A stretch of DNA of 64,000 bases from Nectonema munidae. Lineage: Eukaryota > Nematomorpha > Nectonematoida > Nectonematidae. Position 1 is the first letter of the stretch. Each line of letters opens with the position of its first letter. Both the position numbers and the translations under genes were made by a program. The notes beneath the pieces are model-generated. The model was not told the origin of the DNA, ran no database searches, and worked only from the letters and a program-made list of their open reading frames with translations. Below are positions 1 through 13,400 of the stretch, one piece after another. Location of the stretch: NCBI GenBank assembly GCA_030549495.1, contig JAUIRK010000157.1:479501-543500 (forward strand), written 5' to 3'.

Positions 1-62
1 CTCACGCCTTTAGCGTAAGAGTCATGCTCTCAGGCCATAAATCACCCGCTCACGCTTAGCAA
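1..62. repeat. Transposon-end fragment with CTCACGC / GCGTGAG palindromes
   Basis: The first 60 bases are far GC-richer than what follows. They contain CTCACGC twice, with TAGCGTAAGAG, and CGCTCACGCTTAG whose complement reads CTAAGCGTGAGCG. This looks like the terminal or subterminal part of a DNA transposon that begins outside the window. The family is not assigned. Confidence 0.35.
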
Positions 63-1459
63 CAAAAAATCACATTCATAGTAGTTATATAAAAATCTCA
101 ATTTTGTTTTTAGATATTTATTTGCAGAAACAATTTGTTATATATTTGTTTGTAGTATTTAATTAAAAATATAAATAAATTTCAATGGCATTTCTTAAAA
201 AGTATTCCCTTTAAATTTTTTGTAATGTTAGCTTACTTGATACACTCATTTTCATTTATCTATGAGTGGATGTTTATAAATGTTTGTAGTCCATTTATAT
301 TTTTTGTAAAGCGTAATTAGACTATTCTATATTGAAAACTTATAATTATTGCAAGTTTTTCAAAGATTTATGTTTTTTATTTTCAAAGTTTCATATTTTA
401 TATGAAGTAATCAACATATTTTCATTTTTGGTAGAATTTATTTTCATAAATCATGTATTTAAATTCTTTAATTAGACCCTCTTAAGATTTACTCAGAATA
501 TACGGCTTGTGTTACCAATTTTTATCTATTCGAATTAAAATTTTATCCCAAATAAAAGATGCGTTTTGGTTGTTTAAGAATTATAGTAGATCTTTTAAAT
601 CCAACAAATGAACTGCTTAAATCCTAAATGAGCTGAATACCTTATTCTTATTATGTACCCTGAAGTGAATAACCAATAAACCTTTTCAATATCGGCCATC
701 TCTTTTGAATTCATTCGTGGTAAAACATTGTTTTAACTTAAAAATCATTATTCCAACCTTTCTACCAGATTTAATGTTATTTATATGCCTTATCTCATGA
801 GCCTTATTTTAGCTAGGAGAGACTAGGAGACCCTCTTCCTATTCTTTTTCTAACAAGTGTGTTGAAAGATTACTTAGAGTACTTTTAATTTTTCAATTGT
901 CAATCTGAAAGATCCTAGGATTTACTTAAAAGCTACTATGACTCGACAAAGATTAAGTCATATTTCAGTTTGCCATGTTCATAAAAATTTCTTAAAAACA
1001 GTTGCAAAGAAATAGCTAAATTGTTTTTTGGTGACAATGATGTGGGAAGCAATTTATTTCGTAGATTTTAAAATCTTTTTAATCATAAAATGGAGTTTAT
1101 GTTATAAAACTTAATTGAAATGTGAATAATGGGAAAAAAGTTATTTAAAACAAATCATATAAATTTACTTGTCTTCACATTTTTCAATAAAATAAGACCC
1201 ATGCTTCCTTTAATAGGCCGTGTTTGTGGTGAAGGTAAGGTAGCAGCTATGGTAAGATTTATAATTGCAAAGCCGAGTTGCACCGCTTGTGTGGAACTAT
1301 GAGAAAGAAGGTTTGATATATTCTATAACAAATACACCATTATTCACGCACTGAGATAAAATAAGGCATATTTCAAAAGTTAATCATTGAGCCTAAGTAA
1401 ATTTATTTAATTCTTTCTCATTCTTACATGTTTTATCTTCAATTTTTTTTATTTTTTAG
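63..1459. other. SF3A1 intron or upstream sequence, no gene seen
   Basis: This is AT-rich and non-coding in all frames. Apart from a degenerate SINE copy at about 1258-1322, I see no exon. The SF3A1 exon preceding 1460 was not found here. Confidence 0.6.
1258..1322 (-). repeat. Degenerate tRNA-derived SINE copy (same family as 16.3/16.5 kb)
   Basis: The stretch with gttgcaccgcttgtgtgg and aactatgagaaagaaggtttg aligns with the SINE copies near 16.3 and 16.5 kb over about 60 bp, at roughly three quarters identity by eye. The tRNA-like head with box B is not preserved here. Confidence 0.55.
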
Positions 1460-1498
1460 ATATTGTTGATAAAACCGCAGCATTTGTTGCAAGAAACG
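1460..1498 (+). CDS. SF3A1: SF3A1 exon a: start of SURP1
   Basis: This is a 39-nt exon between ttttttag and gtaatt. It reads IVDKTAAFVARNG, the opening helix of the first SURP module, and matches human IVDKTASFVARNG. It enters in phase 2 (the first base of the Asp codon comes from an upstream exon outside or unseen in the window) and leaves one base, which the next exon completes to Gly. Confidence 0.88.
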
Positions 1499-4400
1499 GT
1501 AATTTTTCATTATTTTTTAAATTTTAATAAATAAAAATGGTCTCTAGTTAACAGAATTTGTAAACTATATTAATATGCACACTTTTTGAGCAACTACAAG
1601 TCATTTATCCTCTTTACGGATAAGCTCGTGCCACAGATATACCTATATTCGGCCGAAATTATCTAGTGATAATGAAAGGGAATAGAATAGCACTATACAA
1701 AAAATTAGCAATACTAAATTTTAGTTAAAAAATGTTAAAAACTTTAAAAAAAATTTTTTTATAAAAATACGTTGTGGTGTTTATCAGTGCTAATGAAAGC
1801 GAATATAATAGCAACTCCTCCCTCACAACTGCCCCGATATTTAATAAATATAATCATTTTATAATATATGATTAATTATAGAGTTAGTTTTTGTGATGTG
1901 ATTAATTTTAGAGTTGGGGTTTATCATATGATTGATGTGATTAATTTTAGAGATAGTGTTTGTGATATATTTTAAATAGAGTTTGTATTTCTAATGTAAT
2001 TAATTATGATTAAATTGCATAGCTCAAAATTTGAAATTATAGTCCTAATTTTTCTTATTTTTAAATGCTTTTCATTTTTTTTTCTTAATGGTTAAACCCT
2101 TTTTTCGATAATTTTTCAAATGTTAAGTGTTTTTTTAAATAATCAGATTTTTAAATAATTATATCGTCAGCAGTTATCCGGGAAGGGGCGGGGGTTATGC
2201 TAGGAGCCAATTGTCCTAGAACTTAAACAATATTGTTTACCTAAATTTTTGTTCAAATGTTGATTCTTAATCTAACTAGATACAATTTTTTTCAAATTTC
2301 ATACCCGCTCAACAACTATTTTTGGTATTTGATACTAAAAATTTTTTTTCCGATATTTGACACGAAGCCATCCAGACATGGCTTCAATATTGTTATGTTG
2401 ATCCGTTCCTCCCCCTCCCTACTACAATATCGTATCTAAGTATCTAAATTCATTTATAACTATATTTCCATATCACGATTACCACTTTACTCTAACTTTC
2501 TTGACTTTGTATATTTTGTAATTTACACCTTGAAGAAGACCGATATTTTACTATGAATTTCATTTTCAGGGTTATTTTGCAAAGAAAGTAACCTGAAAAT
2601 TTTATGACATTTTTGAGTTATTTAATATTCCAAAATAATTGCCTATTTTATATAACACCTTATTTTAATTTATGATAATACGACAAATTTTAGTATTTTG
2701 TCTATTAATTATCCTTAATTTTTCAGGTTTTGCTTTTGAATATATCTTTTTTATTGATAAAACCTCCTTGCGTTCAATTATAAACAAAGGGTTTTCAACC
2801 GGATTCAAATCAGGACGTTGGGTTATTGATACAGTGACCCTAAATATACGTACTAGCATAGACAAGCTAGTCAATGTCAAAATACGACAAATTTTAGTAT
2901 TTTGTCTATTAATTATCCTTAATTTTTCATGTTTTTTCTTTTGAATATATCTTTTTTATAGATAAAACCTCCTTTATAAACAAATGGTTTTCAATCGGAT
3001 TCAAATCAGGACCTTGGGTTATTGATACAGTGACCCTAAATATACGTACTAGCATAGACAAGCTAGTCAATGTTAAAAAATTAATCATTACGGGAAAACT
3101 AATCTTATTTTTAATTTAGTCCAAAAGACGTCAAAATTTTACAAAGGAAAATACATTATAAAAAGTTTTAAATTTTAAAATGGTGATAAATTCTTATTTT
3201 TTATGATTTGTGTTAAAAATCTTTCCAAATTCTTACTTTTTATGTTATAATATTGAAGTAAATAGATATATTGAAATTTTTTCATCAGAATTTTTGAGTG
3301 AAAATACTACAAAGCTGCTCATTCTCTATACGCTTAAGCGAGGGTTACACGTCTTTGATATCCATTTAATCCTACGCTATTCTTTTTATTCGATTTCTCT
3401 TTCTACTTAGGTCCTGAGTTTGAAATAAAGATACAAGAAAATGAAAAAGGCAATACCAAGTTCAATTTCTTGAATAGAGGCGACCCTTACAACGCTTATT
3501 ACGTTCATAAAATCCGAGATTTCAAAGAGAACTCTTCTTCCGAAGTAGTAGCCAGTAATGAGAGCCAGGCAGTTATCAGTAAAGCGGCAGAGACTGATGG
3601 TGCGGCGAAGACACAAGAAGCTGAAAAGCCTACCCTAAGAAAGCGCTTGTTCGATGACCCCGAAGTGGATATCTTGTATCCAGATCCACCTCCAGAATTT
3701 GAATTTATAACTGATCCGCCTTCAATCTCAGCACAAGAATTGTGAGTTCTTATTCCAACCTTTACACTACTTTCTTGTGCTTGTAATCATTCGAATATCT
3801 GTTTGTAAGACTACTACCATATTTCTACTTTGGCGCTCATTTTGACTATTCAAAATTGTTCCTCGATTTGCATAATAATTGCATACAATTTGCTCAACCA
3901 ATTTCTATTCGGCCTTAACCCATTAAGTCCCAATGTTCCCATTTGGGAACATAAGTAATTTCATCTTCGTCTGCTTTTTTCAATGACTTTGAATATAAAT
4001 CGTCTGCGTTTTTTTAAATATCGTCTGATTTCTATGGTACTTAATGGGTTAATGTATAAATTTTTTGCAACCCTATTTTCTGGGTTAAGATTAGTGTAGA
4101 ATTAGCATTAGTCTCAGTATTCGACTTCTTCAATAATTCTATTCATAATCTAGCATAATCATTCACTATTTCTAAGTTAACCATTGGCTAACATCCTTAA
4201 AATTATTGGAAAGGGAAGGGGGAGGGGAAACTTTTTTTAATAATTTGTTAAATTTATTTTAAAAGAATTTTTGTCTGAAGCTCCACCCTAAAAAAAGTAA
4301 AGTAATAAGGAAAGTTAACTCACAAGCCAAACAAGTCTTTTAATGATATAAAAAAGATATAGACTTGAAGAAATTCAAAATTATTGTTGGAGAGGCTTTT

Positions 4401-7400
4401 TAACCCTCTAGAAATCACGTTGGAGCGTAGCAGGTTGGCCGGGCCAAAAATAATTGAATTACGCATGCAAAATAATCATCACCAAAATAAAGAAAGACTG
4501 CTTGGCATCATCAATACGGGGCACATTTTAATTTTCAACTTGTATTATATGTAATCATAAATCACTAAATTTTTTTTAGTTTTTGCAATACAAAAACTCC
4601 CGTTTCAACTTTAAAAATCAATGGCCTTGATGTTTTTTACTTTATTTTTGGTTTTAAGTTTAAAATGGATTAATTTCTTATGATATTTAGGAATTTTAAA
4701 CAAGAGAGTCCAACGAAACCATTACATCCAAAATGGTTGTTTAGCATCTGAATAAAGTGCCTGCTTCCTCCTTCAATAATTTTTTTGAAGGACTATTGAT
4801 TTCTCGCGCCACACAGTTTGCTGCACAGTGCTCTAGATTTTAAATTAAATAAAAAAATTCTTTGAGAGTCTGAAATTTATCAAACTGTATTCTCTTACTT
4901 TTTTATAATTCAAGTTTTTAAGTAACCAACTTTATTGATGAAACACAAATACTTAAACAAAGTGGTGCTGGCAAGCTATCAAAAAGTTATAAGGAAATAT
5001 AGTAAACAAGTAATTTAATATTTTCATCATTAAAATTTTTTACTTAAATTTGTTTACTATATTTCCTTATAACTTTTTGATGGCTTATCAGCACCATTTT
5101 ATTTATTTTTATAATTCAATTATCCCCTTTGTTCTACATTTAGATTTACGTTTGAATACTTAGAGCAAGGTTTCTCAATCCTTTCTTTAAATCGCCCGCT
5201 AAGATTCTAAAATATTTTAAAAGCGCTCACTATCAAGTAAAAACAACTAAAAACTTTGCCCATTTTTTTAACCTTTTAGAGATTCCATTTTGCAATTGTA
5301 AAAACATAAAAAGCGCGATTTCTCGCCCATTTCTGTTGCGATTGCTTCTTAGTATATCTTGTAACTATTGCATCAAAAAATATGTTAAAAAACAAAAAGG
5401 AGAAAAATTTATTAATATAATAACGAATAGATGAAGTTAAGATTAAGAAACCTTTTTTACTCTTTTTTGAAAAAATCTCCTATTCTTTGCTTCAATATTG
5501 TAGAAAGAGCTTTGATTTCTTCAAAACACTTTTCAACTTTATTAAGCATGTTTTTAAGGAATACTTGTTATCATGACAAAATAACTGTAAATCTCCTATA
5601 GAGTCTAATGCTTTGCTTTATTTTTAATTGAAGAAGGTGTTTCTTCATGGCATAATTTTTGAGAATTCAACTAACTTATCATCATTTTCTTTATTATCTG
5701 ATATAAATTCTGATTTATTAAAACAATTGAAGTTTCAACTGGCTTTAAGGCAACTGATACGCATATGGTTGCTTTAAGTGAAGGTATAAAACTCAATTTA
5801 AAAACAATTTCTTCCAGAACTAGACCTACGATAGAACGTAGTTGAAGTTCTATATAATTTTTTTTATCATGTAATTATTCCTTGATCCAAAGGTTGTAAA
5901 ACTGCTGTTGTTTTTGGTGGAAAAAGTGACAGGTTTTTTAAACATTAATTTTTTTCGAACGGCTTTGTACAAATTCGTTTACGATTAATATTTATCTTTA
6001 ATCCTAATATTTTATCTTTAACATTTAATATCTTACTTGATTTTTAATACATTCAAATTTAGATGCTAGATTTCTAAGACTAAATTTTTGAGAAAGCGAT
6101 AGGTTTATAATCTTCATTTTTTCTTCTAACTTCAAAAATTTTGCATTTAGTTTTTGTAGGAGACAAAATAAAATGCTAGAGTAGTTTAAAAATAAAACAA
6201 TGAACTATGCAATGATAAATTAAACAAATGATTACTTACCTATCAAAATACAAAGAAAATGAAAAAATGTTCCTCATATCATGTTGTGTTTATCAGAAAA
6301 TGGTGCATATAATTTACACATAATGGGTTTGATGCATCTATTTCAATAATATAAAATTATGAGACAAATTATTTTGATATACCTCACTTTAATCAAGAAA
6401 TGATATGAAATGACTGTTGATTGCATCGTCATTGCAATAGAATCCCATTCTAACGCATCCTAAAAATTTTTGCTTTTGCATACTTTTTCTATACTGTCTC
6501 TTATTTCAACATTATCTTTGATTCCGTCTCAAATGATCTATCCGTAAGTAGATTTATTGAGGTTGTCCTTTTACTCAAAATTAAAAATGTATACATTCTA
6601 TTAAAATAAAAACCGTTGCACTTATATTGTCTCCAAAGCCATTGCTGTCCCTTGAATCGAGGTGTCCTCATTCGTTGTATTTTCGTATTTGATTTAAGGG
6701 ATCTTGTCAAGTTGACGGCAGAGTTTGTGGCTCGTAACGGCAAGCCCTTTCTCACAAGTCTCATGCAGAAGGAATCAAAGAATTATGCGTTCGATTTCTT
6801 GAAAGCTAAGCACAGCTTATTTCCATACTTCACGAAATTAATTGAACATTACACGAAGGTAGAACGATTCTTTTCTTTTTGAAATTTTCAATCCAAGTTT
6901 TAACTTGCATTGCTGATTAAAGCATTGCTGATTTGAGTATGAAAGTTCAGCTTTCAAAGATTAATCATTGAGCAGTTAACGACCACAATAATCAGAAAAT
7001 ATCTAATGTAATGCAGAAGATTTTTCTGAAGAAACAAATAGAGCGATTTTAGTTTTGTAAAGTCGACTATAGTAGACTCTAGTTGTTAGGCAATATTTTT
7101 TTGACCTATAAAATAAATTTTTTTTTGACTTATTATCAAAAATATATGACTTAGAGGAAATTTTTGACTTAATATAAAATTCTTTCTATGCTTATTGTAT
7201 AATTACAATTCTTTAGTTTAAGAAATGATTTATTTCAAAAAATATACTAGTTTAAAATTATAAAAAAATTAAATTGTAGCTGGGAAGTTATGTAAATGAC
7301 CTTTTTGTTCGTGTAGAAGAAAAAATAATTTTTTGAGTTTGTTTATCCTGGTTATAACTTATGCGTGCTTCCTCCTAAATTCTCTATTATAATATATATA

Positions 7401-10400
7401 TGATTGATTTTATGCGAAAAAAGCAGAGTCTTTGAAGTACATTTTTTATTAAGAAATTGCCAATATTTACAAAAACAGTACTTTCCAAAAACTTATATTT
7501 AGAAGAGGACTTCTTGATATTTTTATTAAGTAAACCTCATTAGTAATTAAATAAAAGAATGTCATTGTAATTTAAATATTAAAAACCGGATTTAGTCACT
7601 CACGAATCCCGTCCATATTCGCTTTTCATTCGACCTATTTTTCGCGTATCATTTTAAGGATACACAAATTTGTATACACTTTAAATTGAAACTATTCTTT
7701 CAATAATGATTCAAAAGACTTTTTCAATTAGCACGCAAATCAAAATAATTAAATTGACAAATTTATTCTTGAATAATTTTTTTCTAAAAAATATCTCTTT
7801 TAGAAAACTGTTGGAAGTGTCAAAGATCCAAAAAAAGTTTAGTTTGTCATGATCTCTGTCTAAAAAACTGTCATGATACTTGCAATGTACCACAAAATCG
7901 CAGTGCTTTGGCATTAAAAGTTTAAGGATCTTGTAATTATACACAATCGTATGCTCTGTAAATGACATCAAAGATAAAAATATCTCATTAGGATTAGATA
8001 TCTAAAAGGTGACCTGATCGGTTTTTATTGATTTGATCATCGTGCACGAAGGCGCGCATGAAAATGTATACAATACATGATAAATGTTTTACCGAGTTGG
8101 GAGTCAGTGGAGTCGAAAATTTTGAGAAAATAAGAGTCGGAAACAGTTTTAGTAGATAATGAGAGTGAGAATAGGTTTAGTTGAAATTAAGAACCCTAGT
8201 CTGAGTTAGAATAGAATTAAATACCATAAACTTTCGCTTACTTGAAAATAAATCAGAATGCACTTTTATATTTAAGTTTTTGAAGTTAGATTCGCACTTT
8301 TGAAAAAAATCAATCAATTTTTTGATACTCACTTTTTCTGGTATCTGTCCAAATTTTTTTGTTTCAAAGAAAATCCCCAAATCAATTTAGAGTTTCTACA
8401 TTATTGTAACCTTTAATTAAATAATGTATCATCACAATACATGATACCAAACTATTTTGATATTTGTATATACTAAATATCTGTTTCATATAACCGTATA
8501 TTATTTGATCTTTAGTTTAAATGAACTTGGCTTTATTTCGTTTAATTTTTTGAAATTTTTAATTCTTTATTAATAATATACATTAGTATTGCTTACCTTT
8601 CAAACACTTTCCTTCTTGTTTCTTCAAGAATATAATAGGAAAAGACTAAACTTTTCATATGCTCATCCGTAGAACGCTAGAAAATGCGGTTGCTACTGCC
8701 TAACATTATTTTGAATTTCATATAAAAAAGACAAATATAGTATTTCTTCATATACAAAACGGAATACATAGTAGAAAATAATAATGAATTATATTTTAAC
8801 CAACATTTATCCATTTTAGATATTAGTTCCTTCTAAACAGGAACTTTCCTCGATTAAAGCACAAGCAAAGGATAGCAAAATGTTGTTAAAGGATGTTTCT
8901 CGTCGTGCCGGCTTCATCAAATTTTGTAGAAGACAACGCCAACAAGAAATTGAATTTAAAGAACGCGAAAGAAGTTTATTTCTCACTCTATTTCTTTATA
9001 TCGCAGATGGCGAGTCTCTCTATTTTAAAGATTTAGGATTTTCTTAAATATAGGAATTCACACTTTTTTTGGTCCCATTTTCGATGAAATGAAACACAGA
9101 TAACAAAATGGGTTCTATAACTATAAAAGTCGATACAATAATAAAAAAGTTTTCTCTCTCAACTTATTGTATAAAAAATCTTGAATATTTTTTTTACCAA
9201 TGAAATAACGATTTTTTCTGACCATTCAAATAAACTGCACAAAAATCTCCGATCTAATTGATTAAAATAAAATTAAAAAAAAACAATCATTCCCTTATAG
9301 TATTTTTAACATATACGAGCAATGTGAGATACCCGGTCTTGCGTAGTTTTTTCTAGTGAGAATAATAATCGATCTATTGTGAGAAAGTTTAGGGCAGATG
9401 TGGGGAACCTTTTTATGTATATATTTTTTTATGAAATAGTTAACTTAATCTTTACACATAACTTTTGTCTTGGTTGACGTTACATCTCTCTGCTCTAATT
9501 TTTTTTCAAAGGGGATACCACGCTAGAATATCATATTTGAAATTAAATGAATGAACACTTTGCTATCTTTTAACGCTTATCTTCGTTTGTAACTGAATCA
9601 ATATTTTTAGTCGCTTTTGTTCAAATTGATTGGCATGATTTTGTTATTTGTGAAACGATTAACTTCGACGCTTGTGATTTGTCCAGTGTGTATCCCACAC
9701 CTACTACACCCGATAAAGTGGGCAGTCATGTTTTGATGCAAGAAAGACTGGAAACGGAAAAAGCATCTCAAATAACCGTGAAAACGACCAAAAATAGTGA
9801 CACTAATACCAAATCTGTGGAAAATGCATCTACTCCCAAGACTACAATTAATAATGAGATGGTGCATAAAATTGTAAGTAATTTTTCTATACTATTTTCA
9901 TTTTTAATGTAAAATGAGATATTTGAAAAAAACTATATCATTCATCAAGTTCTTTATTCCCGTTTATTATGAGTGCATTCTAGAAACGATTGAAACTCAA
10001 TTTTTTGAGTTTTTTAAATCTGTGCTTATCTAATGAAGGCTGTTTTACATCTCTTCCATGGATACAGTTCCATTAGTCTATATTCTAGCTCTAGCCTGTG
10101 TCGGTCGATTGATTCTTATTGGTTGAAATAGACCAATCATATTCCAGAAAATAAACCAATTCATCACACGGCCAAAACACACACAAAATAGCGAAGCGAA
10201 AAACAATGAGGCACCGATTTTTCATATGTTATTAGCGAATTGAGAAACGAATACGCTAGTATAATAAATAATTAAAAACTTTCTATAAATTTGCTATTTT
10301 GTTTTGAAAGATATAAAAGTTAAGAAACTTAACGACACTTCTTTGATTATAAGATAAATGCGTATCTCTCTATTTGCGTATATATTTAAAATTATTCTAC

Positions 10401-13400
10401 AGAACTTCATAAAATAGAAAGAGAATTCCTGTAGACCTTTTTTTTGAAAGTTTTATATAAATCAAAGGTTAAAATTTTTTAATAAAATTTAGAATCTTCC
10501 ATATATAAAATTAAGAATAACTGTAATTGCGATATTAAGTGCTGAACAAGTAAACAACAACTTTTTTAGACTAAATATCTAAAAATTTTATTGTCTTAAT
10601 TTAATCTTGCGAAATTAAAGTACTTTATTTTTGTATTTTAACTATAACTTTTATATATGCTCTAAACTTTTTCACTTGCATAATTAATTTGTATCTGAGC
10701 TCTATATTATTCAAGTCTTTAGTTATTTTTCAATATGAAACAGAGATAGAGCGTGAATTTTTTGAGCTTTAAGACTCAAAAATTAATTATTGTTATTCTC
10801 TTTGCATATAAAAAGTGACTAACTAAAATAATTGAAGTTGGATTACTGTCCACCGTTGAAAGAATATATATAACTTTGGGATATAATAATATAACACCAT
10901 TTTCATAACTAGATTAGCCCCCCCCTCCTCATATACTCCGATGAAATAAATTTTTTAAAAAGAAAACTAATTACACCTCTTTTCTTTGTTATAAACACGA
11001 ACTTTATAATTACTTTTCAAACTAAAACGATTTCCTTTCTGAATATTAAATTTCAATCTACAATAGCCTTATTTACATTTTAACCTTGATATGTTATTAC
11101 TACTCTTTTTACCAAGAAGATGTCTATAATATAGAATTATATATTCATTATACAATTAAAACGTTATAAAATAAAAAATTCTATTTTTCTTTCATTTTTA
11201 ATAAAATGATTGTGTTGATATTTTTTGTAATTTAACAACTCTTGTTTTTTCAAAATCGATCTCAACTAATATTTATTCTTTTTAAGCAAAAGTTTTGTTA
11301 ACTTAGCGATTTGATGAGATTTTATTGTTTTATTTATATAATTATACTATTCTATTTGAACTCTAGCCAGAAAAAACAAACAAAATATCAAATTCCCATG
11401 CTTCTTCTACTGCTGATAAGAACACTTCTAATTCTGTTATAAATATTAGCATGGATAAACATGAAAGTGCAAACCCTGTTTCCAACGATAAGGAACAGAG
11501 TAATCCTTTGAAGCAAGTTCAAACTGAAGAAGAAGTCATAATTGAACAAATCTCTGTCACTCAGCCACCAAAAGCAGTGAATGAAGACCTGATCGCAAAA
11601 CTAGTAACACCATTTTTCCTGTATTTCCTTTTGTTTACGAGCTAGTGCATTGACTCAAAGTAAAATAATTTAAAATCTTTATTTTAAATTTCCTCACTGA
11701 TTTTAATAGAAAAAAGTCTGAACATAAAGAAAATATTGATAACATTATTTATATAATATTAGTATCAAATGTGTGAAGTATCTTTAGATTTTAGTTAATT
11801 CATTTAAAAGATTCACTGTGTATGACAATGGGCACCTTATCACTTACTTCCATATAAAAAATCGTCTCTAAAAGTTTATTTTAATTATTTCTTAATTTTT
11901 ATAAAATTAGTTTATTCAACATTACTACTAATTGTTACTGTTATTCTACGTGTGTATACAGTAACGTAGCCAGAAGTTTTTACTTAGGGGGCCAGATGGG
12001 GCAAGAAATAAATTGTTACTAAATTTTGAAAAACAGCAAAACAATTTATTTTAACTTTAAAATAATTTAATTTTTCGAGATTTCTTTGCAAACTCTTTTA
12101 AATACTCCTCAGAGTCAATCTTCTTTACATATTCTGATAAACTTGATAAAATAATCCCATTTCTTTTTCTTTCATGGAGCATTGTGCTTCTTTCATTGAT
12201 AAAAAGTCTTTTTAGTGTTGAAAAAGACCTTTCACACGTAGCGGTGCTAATTCCAATAGTTGAAGCCCCTAAAAGTTTGAATAATCTAGCCATATCTAGC
12301 TGAATATTCTAGCCATGGTCTTCGATTAAACCAAGAACTTTGAAAATTTCTAACCCTAGTTCCATCACTATTCCGACTGTACACTTTCAAAATTGGTTGA
12401 AAAGGTTGCTCTTTTTTTGATCCAAGATCATTAGATTGCGTTTCTTCAGTATTCTTTTTTTGTGCATTATCCCTGAAAATTAATGAAAGAAAAGAGTGAG
12501 CTACGCAGTTTTTACTAAAATGATTTTATTAAAAACTTTACAGACTTATTCACTAAACAAAGTTACAAAATTTTGAGAACACTTTTAAATCAGTTAACAT
12601 TGTTTTGATTCAAAAAAATCAAATACATCATATAATTAAAGTTGTTTGAGGAAAACCAAAAATAAAGACTTTAGAAATATAAGTAAATATATTCAAAACG
12701 TTTGTTAAATTTAACATTTTTGATTCATGAATTTTTAAAAAATCCGTATGTATAAAAATCTTTCAAGATCGACTCTAAAGCCCCTTATTAAACGAGGAAA
12801 GCGAGAACTTGATTTTTAACTTTTAACCAATTTCTAAACATTGTTAAACTTGAAACCAATGAACTCATACATTAATTTCTTTTTTTTATATATTCAGTAA
12901 ATACTGAAACAATTCAATTATAAAATATGCCTAATAATAATAAAATTGAGGAACTGAAATTATTTGCATTCTTTGAACCAAGCGAAAATTTATTATTTAA
13001 GCAAGTTTTTGTGTTTAATCATGAACCTTTATCAAGGAAATTGTGTTAAATAATTACTTGTGAATTAAATAAAGTATGAATATGTTAGTGTGTTACACTA
13101 ATTTCTAAGTTACACACAAGCGTGTTACATTAACTCTTAATGAACAATTCTTGAATCTTGCTTTTACTTGAGTATAAAATGACATAGCTAGTTGTGATAA
13201 TGTTAACATCTGTTTGTTATTGTGTCTCTCCACAGATATGTTAGCCAGTTTTCTTCCTTTTTTCAATATCTCTACTACTACTAACACGATACTACTGCTG
13301 TAGTGGTGATCGATCATATGCTATTACAATCATCCCTGCCAAAATCATTCATCACAAGACTTGCTAGGCCTTCACTTCACTATTAAAATTACTCCAAAGC

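Noticed and set aside
9406-9430. hAT-like terminus cagatgtggggaacc
   Set aside because: Isolated 15-bp resemblance without a partner end.
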